NCBI GenBank assembly: GCA_000378025.1
Contig: KB899087.1
Span: forward strand, 2,418,001-2,482,000
Source of the DNA: Xanthobacteraceae bacterium 501b
GTDB lineage: Bacteria > Pseudomonadota > Alphaproteobacteria > Rhizobiales > Xanthobacteraceae
DNA: 64,000 nt
Direction of reading: 5' to 3'
The notes under the pieces are model-generated. The model had not been told where the DNA came from. It saw nothing but the letters and a program-made list of their open reading frames with translations, and made no database searches. The translations under genes and the position numbers were made by a program. Positions 8,039-17,052 of this stretch are shown one piece after another (position 1 is the stretch's first letter; each line of letters begins with the position of its first letter).

Positions 8039-9049
8039 ATGTTCGCTCTCATCCTCCGCCGCGTCGCACTGACGGTGCCGACCTTCGTGGCGCTGATGTT
8101 CGTCACCTTCGTCGCCGTGCGCCTGGTGCCAGGCGACCCGATCGAGGCTCGCACCGGCGAGCGCGGCATCGCGCCGGAGCGGTTGGCCCAGCTGCGCCAC
8201 GAACTCGGCCTCGACCAGCCGGTGTGGCGGCAGTTCCTCGATTATGTCTATGGCCTGCTGCACGGCGATTTCGGCACCTCCATCGTCACCCGGACGCCGG
8301 TGCTGCACGAATTCCTCATCCTCTTCCCGGCGACGCTGGAGCTGGCCTTCTGCGCCCTCATCTTCGCCGTGGCGCTGGGCGTGCCGGCGGGCGTGCTGGC
8401 GGCGGTCAAGCGCGGCTCGGTGCTCGACCATTCGGTGATGACGGTGGCGCTGGCCGGCTATTCGATGCCGATCTTCTGGTGGGGCCTGCTGCTCATCATG
8501 TTCATGTCGGAATATCTGGGCCTGACCCCGGTCTCCGGCCGCATGGACCTCATCAACTATTATTTCGAGCCGGTGACCGGCTTCATGCTGATCGACAGTC
8601 TTCTGTCTGGCCAGGAAGGCGCCTTCGGCGCCGCGGCGGCGCATCTCGTGCTGCCCTCCATCGTGCTCGGCACCATTCCGCTGGCGGTGATCGCGCGAAT
8701 GACGCGCTCCTCGATGCTGGAAGTGCTGGGCGAGGACTATGTGCGCACCGCCCGCGCCAAGGGCCTCTCGCCGCTGCGGGTGGTCGGGCTGCACGCGCTG
8801 CGCAACGCGCTGATCCCCGTCGTCACCGTGGTCGGCCTGCAGACCGGCACCCTGCTCGCCGGCGCGGTGCTGACAGAGACCATCTTCGCCTGGCCGGGGG
8901 TCGGCAAATGGCTGATCGAATCGATCTCCCGCCGCGACTATCCCGCGCTGCAGGGCGGCATCATGCTGATCTCGGCGATCGTCATCCTCGTCAATCTCAT
9001 CGTCGACATGCTCTATGTCGCGATCAATCCGAGGATCCGGCATGGCTGA
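8039..9049 (+). CDS. ABC transporter permease (DppB-like)
   Basis: This 336-residue inner-membrane permease has six predicted segments. The N-terminus MFALILRRVALTVPTFVALMFVTF is typical of DppB. The inner-membrane coupling motif EVLGEDYVRTARAKGLSPLRVV, near residue 225, contacts the ATPase. The family closes with VDMLYVAINPRIRHG. A TTG 15 bases upstream is in frame, but the ATG matches the family start. Its stop overlaps the next permease ATG by 8 bases, so the two are translationally coupled. Confidence 0.92.
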   Translation: MFALILRRVALTVPTFVALMFVTFVAVRLVPGDPIEARTGERGIAPERLAQLRHELGLDQPVWRQFLDYVYGLLHGDFGTSIVTRTPVLHEFLILFPATLELAFCALIFAVALGVPAGVLAAVKRGSVLDHSVMTVALAGYSMPIFWWGLLLIMFMSEYLGLTPVSGRMDLINYYFEPVTGFMLIDSLLSGQEGAFGAAAAHLVLPSIVLGTIPLAVIARMTRSSMLEVLGEDYVRTARAKGLSPLRVVGLHALRNALIPVVTVVGLQTGTLLAGAVLTETIFAWPGVGKWLIESISRRDYPALQGGIMLISAIVILVNLIVDMLYVAINPRIRHG

Positions 9050-10022
9050 GGAAAACGCCATCGACGATCCGATGCCCACCGCCCCGGAACGCCTGCTGCC
9101 GGGCGCCTCCGGGCTCAGCCTGAGCGCCGCCGCCGTCGCCGAGGTCGAGCCGGTGGGCGAGGAACCCTCGCCGCTTCGCGCCTTCTGGTCCGCCTTCAGC
9201 GAGAATCGCGGCGCGGTGCTTGGCCTTGCCGTCGTCGTGTTCATCACCCTGCTGGCGCTGTTCGCGCCATGGGTGGCGCCGCACTCGCCGATCGAGCAGT
9301 TCCGCCAGAGCGTGCTTCTGCCCCCGGTCTGGGCCGGCGGAAACTGGACCTTCCCCTTCGGCACCGATGCGGTGGGGCGCGACGTGCTCTCCCGCCTCAT
9401 CTATGGCGCGCGCATCTCGCTCGGCATTGGCCTGTCGGTGATGGTGGTCTCGGTCGCGCTCGGCATCGTGCTCGGCCTTGCCGCCGCCTTCCTGCGCGGC
9501 ATCGTCGAAGTGGTGGTGATGCGCGTCATGGACATGGTGGTGGCGATCCCCAGCCTGGTGCTCGCCATCCTCATCGTCGCGGTGCTGGGCCCGAGCCTCA
9601 CCAACACCATCGTGGCGGTGACGGTGGTCTATCTGCCGCGCTATGTGCGCCTGGTGCGCGCCGCCGCTATCGCCGAGCTGACCAAGGAATATGTCATCGC
9701 CGCGCAGGTCGCCGGCGTCGGCCGGCTGCGGCTGATGTTCGTCACCGTGCTGCCGAACTGCCTCGCCCCGCTCATCGTGCAGGCCGCGCTCGGCATTTCC
9801 GACGCGATCCTGGAGGCGGCGGCCCTCGGCTTCCTCGGCCTCGGCGCGCAGCCGCCGACGCCGGAATGGGGCGCCATGCTGGCCGATGCCCGCGAGTTCA
9901 TCCGCTCTGCGCCTTGGATCGTCACCCTGCCCGGCCTCGCCATCCTGGTCACGGTGGTCGCCATCAACCTGATGGGCGACGGCCTGCGCGACGCGCTCGA
10001 CCCCAAGCTGAGGCGCAGCTGA
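9042..10022 (+). CDS. ABC transporter permease (DppC-like)
   Basis: This 326-residue second permease has an N-terminal cytoplasmic tail of about 50 residues followed by the FRQSVLLPP...FPFGTDAVGRDVLSRLIYGAR segment characteristic of DppC. The coupling loop AAAIAELTKEYVIAAQVAGV is near residue 215, and the C-terminus VVAINLMGDGLRDALDPKLR is canonical. It would pair with the upstream permease to form the channel. The start overlaps the upstream gene and its stop overlaps the ATPase ATG (TGATG). Confidence 0.92.
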   Translation: MAEENAIDDPMPTAPERLLPGASGLSLSAAAVAEVEPVGEEPSPLRAFWSAFSENRGAVLGLAVVVFITLLALFAPWVAPHSPIEQFRQSVLLPPVWAGGNWTFPFGTDAVGRDVLSRLIYGARISLGIGLSVMVVSVALGIVLGLAAAFLRGIVEVVVMRVMDMVVAIPSLVLAILIVAVLGPSLTNTIVAVTVVYLPRYVRLVRAAAIAELTKEYVIAAQVAGVGRLRLMFVTVLPNCLAPLIVQAALGISDAILEAAALGFLGLGAQPPTPEWGAMLADAREFIRSAPWIVTLPGLAILVTVVAINLMGDGLRDALDPKLRRS

Positions 10023-11011
10023 TGCCCCTGCTCTCCATTCGCAACCTCTCCGTCAGCTTCGCCACCGGGCGCGGGCCGTTCCGCGCGGTGGACAAGGTGG
10101 ACCTCGATGTCGAGGCGGGCGAACTCGTCGCCATTGTCGGCGAATCGGGCTCCGGCAAGTCGGTGGCCATGCTGGCGGTGATGGGCCTGCTGCCCTGGAT
10201 CGCCACCGTCACCGCCGATCGGATGATGTTCGACGACCGCGACCTGCTGACCCTCTCGGCGCGCGAGCGCCGCAAGATCATCGGGCGCGACCTCGCCATG
10301 ATCTTCCAGGAGCCGATGTCGAGCCTCAACCCGTGCTTCACCGTCGGGTTTCAGATCCGCGAGGCGATGGCCGCGCATCTCGATCTCTCCCGTGCCCAGC
10401 GGCAGGCGCGGGCCGTGGAACTGCTGGAGCTGGTCGGCATTCCCGAGCCGGAACGGCGGCTGAAGGCCTTTCCGCACCAGCTGTCCGGCGGCATGAGCCA
10501 GCGGGTGATGATCGCCATGGCGCTGGCCTGCAAGCCCAAGCTCATCATCGCCGACGAGCCCACCACCGCGCTCGACGTCACTATCCAGGCGCAGATCCTC
10601 GATCTGCTGCTGAAGCTGCAGAAGGAAAGCGGCGTCGGGCTGGTGCTGATCACCCATGATATGGGCGTGGTGGCGGAAACGGCGCAGCGCGTCTGCGTTC
10701 ATTATGCCGGCCAGCAGGTGGAGATGCAGACGACGCGCGGCCTGTTCCGCGACCCGCACCATCCCTACACCGCCGCGCTGCTGGCGGCGTTGCCGGAGCG
10801 CGCGCAGGGCCGGCTGCTGCCCTCCATTCCCGGCATCGTGCCGGGCATGGCCGACCGGCCGACCGGCTGCCTGTTCTCGCCGCGCTGCCGCTTCGCCACC
10901 GACACCTGCCGCACCGTGCCGCCGCCGCGCGCGGGGGCGGAATTCGGCCTCGCCCTCTGCCACACACCCCTCCTCGCGGGCATTCCCCAGCGTCGGGAGT
11001 TCGCGGCATGA
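10022..11011 (+). CDS. ABC transporter ATP-binding protein (DppD-like)
   Basis: This 329-residue ATPase has Walker A GESGSGKS near residue 42, Q-loop [10 protein letters not shown], the signature LSGGMSQRV, Walker [13 protein letters not shown] and the H-loop ITHDMGVV. The C-terminal Cys-containing segment ([15 protein letters not shown]) is the oligopeptide-transporter extension, which binds an Fe-S cluster in some members. It powers the permease pair with the DppF-like protein. Its stop overlaps the next ATG by 4 bases. Confidence 0.92.
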   Translation: MPLLSIRNLSVSFATGRGPFRAVDKVDLDVEAGELVAIVGESGSGKSVAMLAVMGLLPWIATVTADRMMFDDRDLLTLSARERRKIIGRDLAMIFQEPMSSLNPCFTVGFQIREAMAAHLDLSRAQRQARAVELLELVGIPEPERRLKAFPHQLSGGMSQRVMIAMALACKPKLIIADEPTTALDVTIQAQILDLLLKLQKESGVGLVLITHDMGVVAETAQRVCVHYAGQQVEMQTTRGLFRDPHHPYTAALLAALPERAQGRLLPSIPGIVPGMADRPTGCLFSPRCRFATDTCRTVPPPRAGAEFGLALCHTPLLAGIPQRREFAA

Positions 11012-12030
11012 ACCCTGATGCAGCGCATGAAACAACGGCGGCCGAGGCGGTGATGGAAGCCGTCGATCTCACCCAAAGCTACGAGGTCTCGCGCGGCCTG
11101 TTCGCGAAATCCGCCACGGTGAAGGCGGTGGCCGGCATCAGCTTCCGCCTCGCGCCGCGCTCGACGCTGGCGGTGGTGGGCGAATCCGGTTCCGGCAAGT
11201 CGACACTCGCCCGCATGCTCACACTGATCGAGCGGCCGGGCGAGGGCTCACTGCGGCTCGACGATGTCGATGTCGCCGAGGCGGATGCCCGCACGCTGCG
11301 CCGCTACCGCGGCGAGGTGCAGATGGTGTTTCAAAACCCCTTCGGCTCGCTCAATCCGCGCCAGACCATCGGCAAGGCGATCGAGGAGCCGCTGCTGGTC
11401 AACACCTCGCTCTCCGCCCCCGAGCGGCGCGAGCGGGCGCTCGACATGATGAAGCGGGTCGGGCTGCGCCCGGAACATCACGGCCGCTACCCCCACATGT
11501 TCTCCGGCGGCCAGCGCCAGCGCATCGCTATCGCCCGCGCGCTGGTGCTGCGGCCAAAGATCCTGGTGCTGGACGAGCCGGTTTCCGCGCTCGATGGCTC
11601 GGTGCGGGCGCAGGTGCTGAACCTGCTGGTGGAACTGCAGGAGCAGCTCGGCGTCGCCTATGTCTTCGTCAGCCATGATCTCGGCGTGGTGCGGCACATG
11701 GCGGACGAGGTGCTGGTGATGTATCTCGGCCGCGCGGTCGAACATGGCCCGCGCGAGGCCATGTTCGACGCGCCGCTGCACCCCTATACGCGGGCCCTGC
11801 TGTCCGCCACGCCGGTGGCCGACCCCGAGGCGAAGAAGGAGCGCATCGTGCTGGAGGGCGAACTGCCCTCGCCCTTCAACCCGCCGCGCGGCTGCCCGTT
11901 CAACCCGCGCTGCCCGCTGGTGGTGGAGCGCTGCCGGGTCGAGATGCCGCCGCTGGCGTCGAAGGGCGCCCAGCGCGTCGCCTGCTGGGTCACGGGCGTG
12001 GAAGCCGGCGCCACCGTCACCTCAGGCTGA
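11008..12030 (+). CDS. ABC transporter ATP-binding protein (DppF-like)
   Basis: This 340-residue second ATPase of the transporter has Walker [10 protein letters not shown], signature FSGGQRQRIAIARAL, Walker B ILVLDEPVSALD and H-loop VSHDLGVV. It also has the C-terminal oligopeptide-transporter tail with cysteines (GCPFNPRCP, RC, ACW). It closes the five-gene operon. Its last 14 bases overlap the 3' end of convergent tonB, so the two messages are complementary at their ends and no terminator is visible between them. Confidence 0.92.
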   Translation: MNPDAAHETTAAEAVMEAVDLTQSYEVSRGLFAKSATVKAVAGISFRLAPRSTLAVVGESGSGKSTLARMLTLIERPGEGSLRLDDVDVAEADARTLRRYRGEVQMVFQNPFGSLNPRQTIGKAIEEPLLVNTSLSAPERRERALDMMKRVGLRPEHHGRYPHMFSGGQRQRIAIARALVLRPKILVLDEPVSALDGSVRAQVLNLLVELQEQLGVAYVFVSHDLGVVRHMADEVLVMYLGRAVEHGPREAMFDAPLHPYTRALLSATPVADPEAKKERIVLEGELPSPFNPPRGCPFNPRCPLVVERCRVEMPPLASKGAQRVACWVTGVEAGATVTSG

Positions 12031-12889
12031 ACAGCACCGGCACGGTGAAGGAGATGGTGCCGCCACCGACTTCTGGCGGCGGGGCCGGCACCGGCGAGGC
12101 GCGGCGCACCATGGCGACCGCCTCCTCGTCGAAGCTTGGATTGCCTGACGAGCCCGCCAGCCGCACCGAGAGCACCTGTCCCGCCCGGTTGATCGAGAAC
12201 GCCACCCGCGCCCGGCCGCTGGCGCTTTCCCCGGCGGGATAGCGTTTGTGGCGGTTCAGATGCGCCATCAGCCGCGAGCGCCAGTTCGCCGGTGCCCGGC
12301 TGTTGGAGGACGAGGCGCCCGAGGTCGGCGCGGCGATGCGGTCCGAGGCCTGCGCGTCGAGCGAGGGCGCGGCGGAGGTGCGCGGCGAAGGCGGCTTGTT
12401 GCTCTTCTCGCGTTCCTTCGGCTTGGGCTTGGGCTTCGGCTTTTCCTTCGGCGGATCGGGCTTTTCTTCCGGCGGCGGAATCTCGGCCACTTCAGGCGGG
12501 GGCGGCGGCAGCGGCACCTCGATGGTCTCGGCCGGGCTTTCCGTCACCTCAGGCACCGGCTCTTCCACCGGCGGCGGCTCGGGCGGCGGGGTGTCCTCCA
12601 CCTCCTCGGCCAGCGGGTCGGGGGGAATCTCCTCCTGCACCTCTTCCGGCGCCTCGACCATTTGCGGGCCCGGCGGCAGTTCCACCGGCTCGGCGGCGGG
12701 CGCCACCGGCATTTCCGCCAGCTCGATCATGATCGCCGCCGGCTCTTCCGCCGCCATGATCGGCGGATCGGTAAGCATGTAGCCGAGCGCGCCGCCATGC
12801 ACGGCCAGCACAACGGCGCCGCAGACCAGCCAGACGCTCGCCTCGCGCAGCCGGTGCCCGGCGCTTCCCCTGAGCAGCAGCAGGCTCAT
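12017..12889 (-). CDS. tonB: Energy transducer TonB
   Basis: This 290-residue TonB protein has one N-terminal membrane anchor (residues 18-40, [21 protein letters not shown]). A long Pro/Glu/Lys-rich periplasmic spacer follows (about 50-170, with PEPPP and KPKPKPK runs). The C-terminal TonB domain lies at about 205-290 ([34 protein letters not shown]). It transmits proton-motive force from ExbB/ExbD to outer-membrane receptors for siderophores, haem or vitamin B12. The ATG overlaps the exbD stop by 4 bases. Regulation is probably through the ICE-like box upstream of exbB. Confidence 0.92.
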   Translation of the reverse strand: MSLLLLRGSAGHRLREASVWLVCGAVVLAVHGGALGYMLTDPPIMAAEEPAAIMIELAEMPVAPAAEPVELPPGPQMVEAPEEVQEEIPPDPLAEEVEDTPPPEPPPVEEPVPEVTESPAETIEVPLPPPPPEVAEIPPPEEKPDPPKEKPKPKPKPKEREKSNKPPSPRTSAAPSLDAQASDRIAAPTSGASSSNSRAPANWRSRLMAHLNRHKRYPAGESASGRARVAFSINRAGQVLSVRLAGSSGNPSFDEEAVAMVRRASPVPAPPPEVGGGTISFTVPVLFSLR

Positions 12890-13449
12890 GGGGCCGGCAC
12901 CCCGGACGCGGGGGCGGGCGCGGGGGCCGGCGGCGCGGCGGCAGGGGCCGGAGCGGGGATAGCGGGCAGGGTCGGCGCGGCACCGGCCGACGCCGGCGCG
13001 GCGCCCGGCAACGGGGGCGGCGCGGGCTGGCTGGTCATCTCGACCCCGACCAGCGCGATCTTGAGATAGCCGGCGGCGCGCAGCAGGTTCATCACCTCCA
13101 TCAGCTCGCCATAGGCGACGGTCTTGTCGGCGCGCAGGAAGATACGGGTGTCGCGCTTGTTGTCGGTCGTGCGGTCGAGCGTCGCGCCAAGCGTCTCGCG
13201 CGCCACGTCGTCATTGCCCAGCGCCAGCACCAGGTCGCTCTTCACCGTGAGATAGACCGGCTTGTCCGGGCGCGGCTGCACGGTGGCATTGGAGGCCGGC
13301 AGGTCAACGGCGACATCGACGGTGGAGAGCGGCGCCGCCACCATGAAGATGATGAGCAGCACCAGGATCACGTCGATGAACGGGGTGACGTTGATCTCGT
13401 GGTTCTCGACCAGATCGTCGCTCTCGGTGCTCTGCAGCTTGGCGGCCAT
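12886..13449 (-). CDS. exbD: Biopolymer transport protein ExbD
   Basis: This 187-residue protein has a short cytoplasmic N-terminus, one membrane helix containing the functional aspartate ([21 protein letters not shown]27), and a periplasmic domain. The final 40 residues are an unusual Ala/Pro-rich tail (APAPAPA type) that most ExbD proteins lack. With ExbB it forms the proton-driven motor for TonB. It begins 6 bases after the exbB stop and overlaps tonB, so the three genes form one operon. Confidence 0.93.
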   Translation of the reverse strand: MAAKLQSTESDDLVENHEINVTPFIDVILVLLIIFMVAAPLSTVDVAVDLPASNATVQPRPDKPVYLTVKSDLVLALGNDDVARETLGATLDRTTDNKRDTRIFLRADKTVAYGELMEVMNLLRAAGYLKIALVGVEMTSQPAPPPLPGAAPASAGAAPTLPAIPAPAPAAAPPAPAPAPASGVPAP

Positions 13450-13455
13450 GCCGGC

Positions 13456-14598
13456 TTACTCCGCCGCTGCCCGCACGCGCGGCGGGGCGGCGCGGCCGGC
13501 ATCGCGCCGGTCGAGATCGCGCGAGAGCAGCCGCAGCACTTCGGCCGAGGCATCGCCCATCAGCACGCGATAGCCCGACACCTGGCGCGAGAAGTGGTTG
13601 TAGATCACCACAGCCGGAATGGCGGCGACCAGGCCGATGGCGGTGGCCAGCAGCGCCTCGGCGATGCCAGGCGCCACCACGGCCAGATTGGTGGTCTGCG
13701 CCTTCGAGATGCCGATGAACGAGTTCATGATGCCCCACACCGTGCCGAACAGGCCGACGAAGGGCGCGGTGGCGCCGATGGTGGCGAGCAGGCCGGTGCC
13801 GCGCGTGATCGCCCGCCCCGCCGCCACCTCGATGCGCGAGAGCGAGATCGACACACGCTCCTTGATGCCGTCGGCCGGCAGCGGCCCGGAACGCTGGAGT
13901 TCGAGATCGGTGGTCGCCAGCATGGCGCCGGCCGGCCCGCGCGGGTCGACGCGGCGCGCTTCGTCCAGCGTCGCGCTGGCGAGATAGCCCTTCAGCGCCC
14001 GCCGCAGCCGGCGCTTGGCGAAGGCGAGTTCCAGCGTCTTGGCCAGCCACACCGTCCACGTCACCACGGAGGCAAAGGCGAGGCCGATCATGACAGCCTT
14101 CACCACCCAGTCCGCCGCCATGAACATGCCCCAGGGGGACAGGTCATGGGGGAGCTGCGCGGCGATGGAGGGGTCCTCGGCTTGGTCGAGCGGCAGGCCG
14201 GCTGCCGCCGGGTCCGCCGGGGCCTCGCCGGTGGCGGGCGCGGTGGCCGAGGGGTCAGCGGCGGGGTCGCCGGCAGGAGGAGCGGCAAAGGGGGCCGCAG
14301 CAGGCGCAGCCTCGCCGGCCGGGGGATGCACGGGTTCGCCCATCGCCGGGGCCGCCATGCCGGGAGCCGGCGGCACCAACGGATCGAACGCCGGCGGCGT
14401 CGCCGAAGGCGCGGGGCTCGCCTGCGCGGGAGCGGCCTGCGCGGGACCGGCGGGTGCGGGAGCCGTGGGGGTGGAGAGGGCCGGCGCCGGTTGCTGCACC
14501 TGCGCCCACGCCGCCACGGGGCTGGCAACCAGCAGCGCCAGCGCCAGCAGGAGGTTCAGCGCCGGGCGCTGGGCGAGGGTGTTGCGTGTCGTCGGCAT
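13456..14598 (-). CDS. exbB: TonB-system energizer ExbB
   Basis: This 380-residue protein begins with a signal-like segment ([18 protein letters not shown]). About 130 residues of Pro/Ala-rich periplasmic sequence follow, then the MotA/TolQ/ExbB core with three membrane helices. Core motifs include ARVD-like [13 protein letters not shown] and [13 protein letters not shown] near residue 285. The long N-terminal extension is usual for alphaproteobacterial ExbB. It is first in the exbB-exbD-tonB operon, with an ICE-like element 136 bases upstream. Confidence 0.93.
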   Translation of the reverse strand: MPTTRNTLAQRPALNLLLALALLVASPVAAWAQVQQPAPALSTPTAPAPAGPAQAAPAQASPAPSATPPAFDPLVPPAPGMAAPAMGEPVHPPAGEAAPAAAPFAAPPAGDPAADPSATAPATGEAPADPAAAGLPLDQAEDPSIAAQLPHDLSPWGMFMAADWVVKAVMIGLAFASVVTWTVWLAKTLELAFAKRRLRRALKGYLASATLDEARRVDPRGPAGAMLATTDLELQRSGPLPADGIKERVSISLSRIEVAAGRAITRGTGLLATIGATAPFVGLFGTVWGIMNSFIGISKAQTTNLAVVAPGIAEALLATAIGLVAAIPAVVIYNHFSRQVSGYRVLMGDASAEVLRLLSRDLDRRDAGRAAPPRVRAAAE

Positions 14599-14733
14599 GG
14601 CGGTTTCCCGAAGCTCCGGTTTCCCCCGCGCTCCAACCCGAAGGCGGAGATATCGGCCGGGGCGTCCTCAGTCCCGGCTTCCATAAACCCGCAACGACGC
14701 GGTCGACAACACTAAAACGTTCGAGAGCGCAAA

Positions 14734-14750
14734 TGTAGAACTCTTCAAAA
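14734..14750 (-). promoter_or_regulatory. ICE-like (Irr) iron-control box upstream of exbB
   Basis: TGTAGAACTCTTCAAAA matches the alphaproteobacterial iron-control element TTTAGAA-N3-TTCTAAA at 12 of 14 defined positions. It lies in an AT-rich 202-base gap between exbB and the flavoenzyme gene. Irr represses or activates iron genes through this box, so exbB-exbD-tonB would respond to iron/haem status. The consensus comes from prior knowledge; binding here is inferred. Confidence 0.55.
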
Positions 14751-14800
14751 CAAAGGATAAAGCAGGAATATACAATTTAACATCATTCCAGACTAAGCAT

Positions 14801-16222
14801 TCATCCCATCCGAACACCGATCACCTTGCCGGGATTGAGCGTCTCCGCAGGATCAAGCGCCGCCTTGACCCGCTGCATCAGGTCGAGCGCGACGGGATCA
14901 GCGTAATGGGCCAGTTCCTCGCGCTTCAAGAGGCCGATGCCATGCTCGGCGGCGATGGAGCCATCCATCTCGGTCACGATGTCATGCACGATCCTGTTGA
15001 ACCTTTCCCACAGGGCGAGGAAGGCGGCCTTGTCCATGCCGACCGGCTGGCTGAGGTTGAAATGGATATTGCCGTCGCCGACATGGCCGAAGGGGCACGG
15101 CCGCAGCCCCGGCAGCGCCGCCAGGCAGGCGGGCAGCGCCCGGTCGAGGAATTCCGGCACCCGCGAGACCGGCACCGAGACGTCGTGCTTGATCGAGCCG
15201 CCCTCGTGCTTCTGCGCCTCCGACATGTCTTCGCGCAGCCGCCAAAGGTTCGCCGCCTGCGCCTCGCTGGTGGCAATGACAGCGTCGAGCACCTCCCCCG
15301 CCTCCATCGCGGCGCCAAGCCCCTCCTCCAGCAGCGCGCCGAGGTCGAAGGCGCGGGTGGGCGAGGAGAGTTCCGCCAGCACATACCACTCATAACCGTC
15401 GGCCAGCGGGCGCACCGTGCCCGGCATGTGCTTGAGCACCGTCTCGACCCCGAAGGCGGCCATCAGCTCGAAGGTGGTCAGCGCGTCGCCCGCCTCGCCG
15501 CGCAGGCGCTTGAGCAGAGCGAGGGCGGCGGTGGGGTCGGGCACGGCGAGGAAGGCGGTGGCGCGCTGGGCGGGCCGGGGAAACAGCTTCAGCACGGCGG
15601 CGGTGATGATGCCGAGCGTGCCCTCGCTGCCGAGGAAAAGCTGCTTGAGGTCATAGCCCGCATTGTTCTTGCGCAGCCGCTTCAGCCCGTTCCACACCCG
15701 CCCGTCGGCCAGCACCACTTCCAGCCCCAGCGCCAGTTCGCGCGCATTGCCATAGCGCAGCACGGCGGTGCCGCCGGCGTTCGAGGACAGGTTGCCGCCG
15801 ATGCGGCAGGAGCCCTGCGAGGCGATGTGCAGGGGGAACAGGCAGCCCGCCTCCTCCGCCGCCGCATGCACCTTGTCGAGAATGCAGCCGGCCTCCACCG
15901 TCATGGTCATGTCGACGGGATCGACGGCGCGGATGCGGTCGAGCCGGGCCAGCGAGAGCAGCATCTGCCCGAATGGCACCTGCCCGCCCACCAGCCCGGT
16001 ATTACCCCCCTGGGGCACCAGCGCCACCCCCGCCTGCGCGCAGGCCTCGACGATGAACGCCACCTCCTCGGTCGAGCCCGGCCGCAGCACGGCGGGTGCC
16101 TCGCCCCGGTAAAGCCCGCGCTCCTCGTGCAGATAGGGCGCCATGTCGGCCGGGTCGGTCAGCACATGGCCGGCGCCGATGCGCTGGGCGAGGGTGGCGA
16201 GCAGGGGGGAGAGGGCGGACAT
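14801..16222 (-). CDS. FAD-binding oxidoreductase, D-2-hydroxyglutarate dehydrogenase-like
   Basis: This 473-residue flavoenzyme has an N-terminal FAD-binding domain of the PCMH/VAO type (VPQGGNTGLVGGQVP at about 70-84; SQGSCRIGGNLSSNAGG near 135-150). The C-terminal FAD-oxidase domain has GHVGDGNIHFN near residue 386 and EHGIGLLKREEL near 430. The two His-bearing motifs match the D-2-hydroxyglutarate / D-lactate dehydrogenase branch. It likely oxidises a D-2-hydroxyacid and passes electrons to the respiratory chain via a flavoprotein. The exact substrate is uncertain; GlcD-type glycolate oxidase is the alternative. It follows vapBC on the same strand by 14 bases. Confidence 0.85.
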   Translation of the reverse strand: MSALSPLLATLAQRIGAGHVLTDPADMAPYLHEERGLYRGEAPAVLRPGSTEEVAFIVEACAQAGVALVPQGGNTGLVGGQVPFGQMLLSLARLDRIRAVDPVDMTMTVEAGCILDKVHAAAEEAGCLFPLHIASQGSCRIGGNLSSNAGGTAVLRYGNARELALGLEVVLADGRVWNGLKRLRKNNAGYDLKQLFLGSEGTLGIITAAVLKLFPRPAQRATAFLAVPDPTAALALLKRLRGEAGDALTTFELMAAFGVETVLKHMPGTVRPLADGYEWYVLAELSSPTRAFDLGALLEEGLGAAMEAGEVLDAVIATSEAQAANLWRLREDMSEAQKHEGGSIKHDVSVPVSRVPEFLDRALPACLAALPGLRPCPFGHVGDGNIHFNLSQPVGMDKAAFLALWERFNRIVHDIVTEMDGSIAAEHGIGLLKREELAHYADPVALDLMQRVKAALDPAETLNPGKVIGVRMG

Positions 16223-16236
16223 GAGCGATCCTGAAA

Positions 16237-16650
16237 CTAGCGGGAGGCGTCGATGACACGGACGTGGCCGGCGTCACCATAGTTGAGAATGGCGCGGTCG
16301 GCGGTAAGCAGGGGTGAGCCCAGATGCCGCGCCGTCGCGATGATGATCCGGTCCGCCGGGTCGGCATGCAGCGTGCCGGGCAGGCGCACGCTGTCGACGG
16401 CGATGGCCGGCTCCAGCGCCGCCAGCCGCAGCGCCGGCAGGGCCAGAACGCTCTCCAGCCAGGCGCCGACGTCGTCGGCCAGCGCCAGCCGGCCTTTGTG
16501 CACGAGAAGCGCGATCTCCCACGGCGTGATGGCGGAAACGAACACGCCGCCGGCCTCGCTGGCCCGCGCGAGGACGGCGCGCGCCTGCCCGCCGAGACGC
16601 GCGTCGTCGTCCAGCGCCCAGATCAGCACATGGGTGTCGAGAACGATCAC
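16237..16650 (-). CDS. vapC: PIN-domain ribonuclease toxin VapC
   Basis: This 137-residue PIN-domain toxin keeps the full acidic active site: D5 (VLDTHVLIW), E45 (TPWEIALL), D97/D100 (HADPADRIII) and D118 (LLTADRAIL). VapC toxins cut specific RNAs, often initiator tRNA or rRNA loops. Its ATG overlaps the vapB stop by 4 bases, the usual antitoxin-first coupling. The module appears intact. Confidence 0.92.
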   Translation of the reverse strand: MIVLDTHVLIWALDDDARLGGQARAVLARASEAGGVFVSAITPWEIALLVHKGRLALADDVGAWLESVLALPALRLAALEPAIAVDSVRLPGTLHADPADRIIIATARHLGSPLLTADRAILNYGDAGHVRVIDASR

Positions 16651-16889
16651 GAAAGGGCGGCCCAGTCGCCCGCATCCGCCGCCGGCTCGAACGGCTCGTC
16701 ATAGCGGGTGACGACCCCGCGAGAGGCGCCGATCAACGAGCGCGCCGGCGCGGCCGGGACCGGGCTCAGCACCGCCACCGGCTTGCCTCGGCGGGTAATC
16801 GTGACCGGCTCGCCGGTCTCGTTCATCTCGTCGATCAGGCGCAGGCATTCGGCCTTGAACTGCGCGGCCGGGACGATCCTTGCGCTCAT
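16647..16889 (-). CDS. vapB: Phd/YefM-type antitoxin VapB
   Basis: This 80-residue antitoxin starts MSARIVPAAQFKAECLRLID, with the DNA-binding fold in the first 50 residues (PVTITRRGKPVAVLSP) and an acidic, flexible C-terminus (YDEPFEPAADAGDWAALS) expected to wrap VapC. A longer in-frame ATG at 16931 lies inside the palindromic operator, so the shorter start, preceded by AGGAGGC-like bases, is preferred. It probably represses its own promoter with VapC through the palindrome at 16909-16927. Confidence 0.88.
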   Translation of the reverse strand: MSARIVPAAQFKAECLRLIDEMNETGEPVTITRRGKPVAVLSPVPAAPARSLIGASRGVVTRYDEPFEPAADAGDWAALS

Positions 16890-16908
16890 GAGCCTGCCTC
16901 CTGAAACC

Positions 16909-16927
16909 TGTACATGATTTATGTACA
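16909..16927 (-). promoter_or_regulatory. Operator palindrome of vapBC
   Basis: TGTACATGATTTATGTACA is a perfect 7-bp inverted repeat with a 5-base spacer, 19 bases before the vapB ATG. It is AT-rich within GC-rich surroundings. Perfect palindromes at this place are the usual autoregulatory sites of VapB-type antitoxins. Confidence 0.65.
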
Positions 16928-17052
16928 TCATCGCCCGGCAATGGCAAGGAGGCCGCGCGCCCGCCGGGCGCGCCGCTCATCGCGGACATGGCTCCATTGT
17001 TGCCCCGCCGCGCCCCCTTGCCCCGGCGCGTCTTTCCCCCTATCCCCGCGCC

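Noticed and set aside
16890-16931. Upstream start for vapB (MMYINHV...)
   Set aside because: It lies within the palindromic operator, whereas the shorter start has its own purine-rich site and family-like N-terminus.
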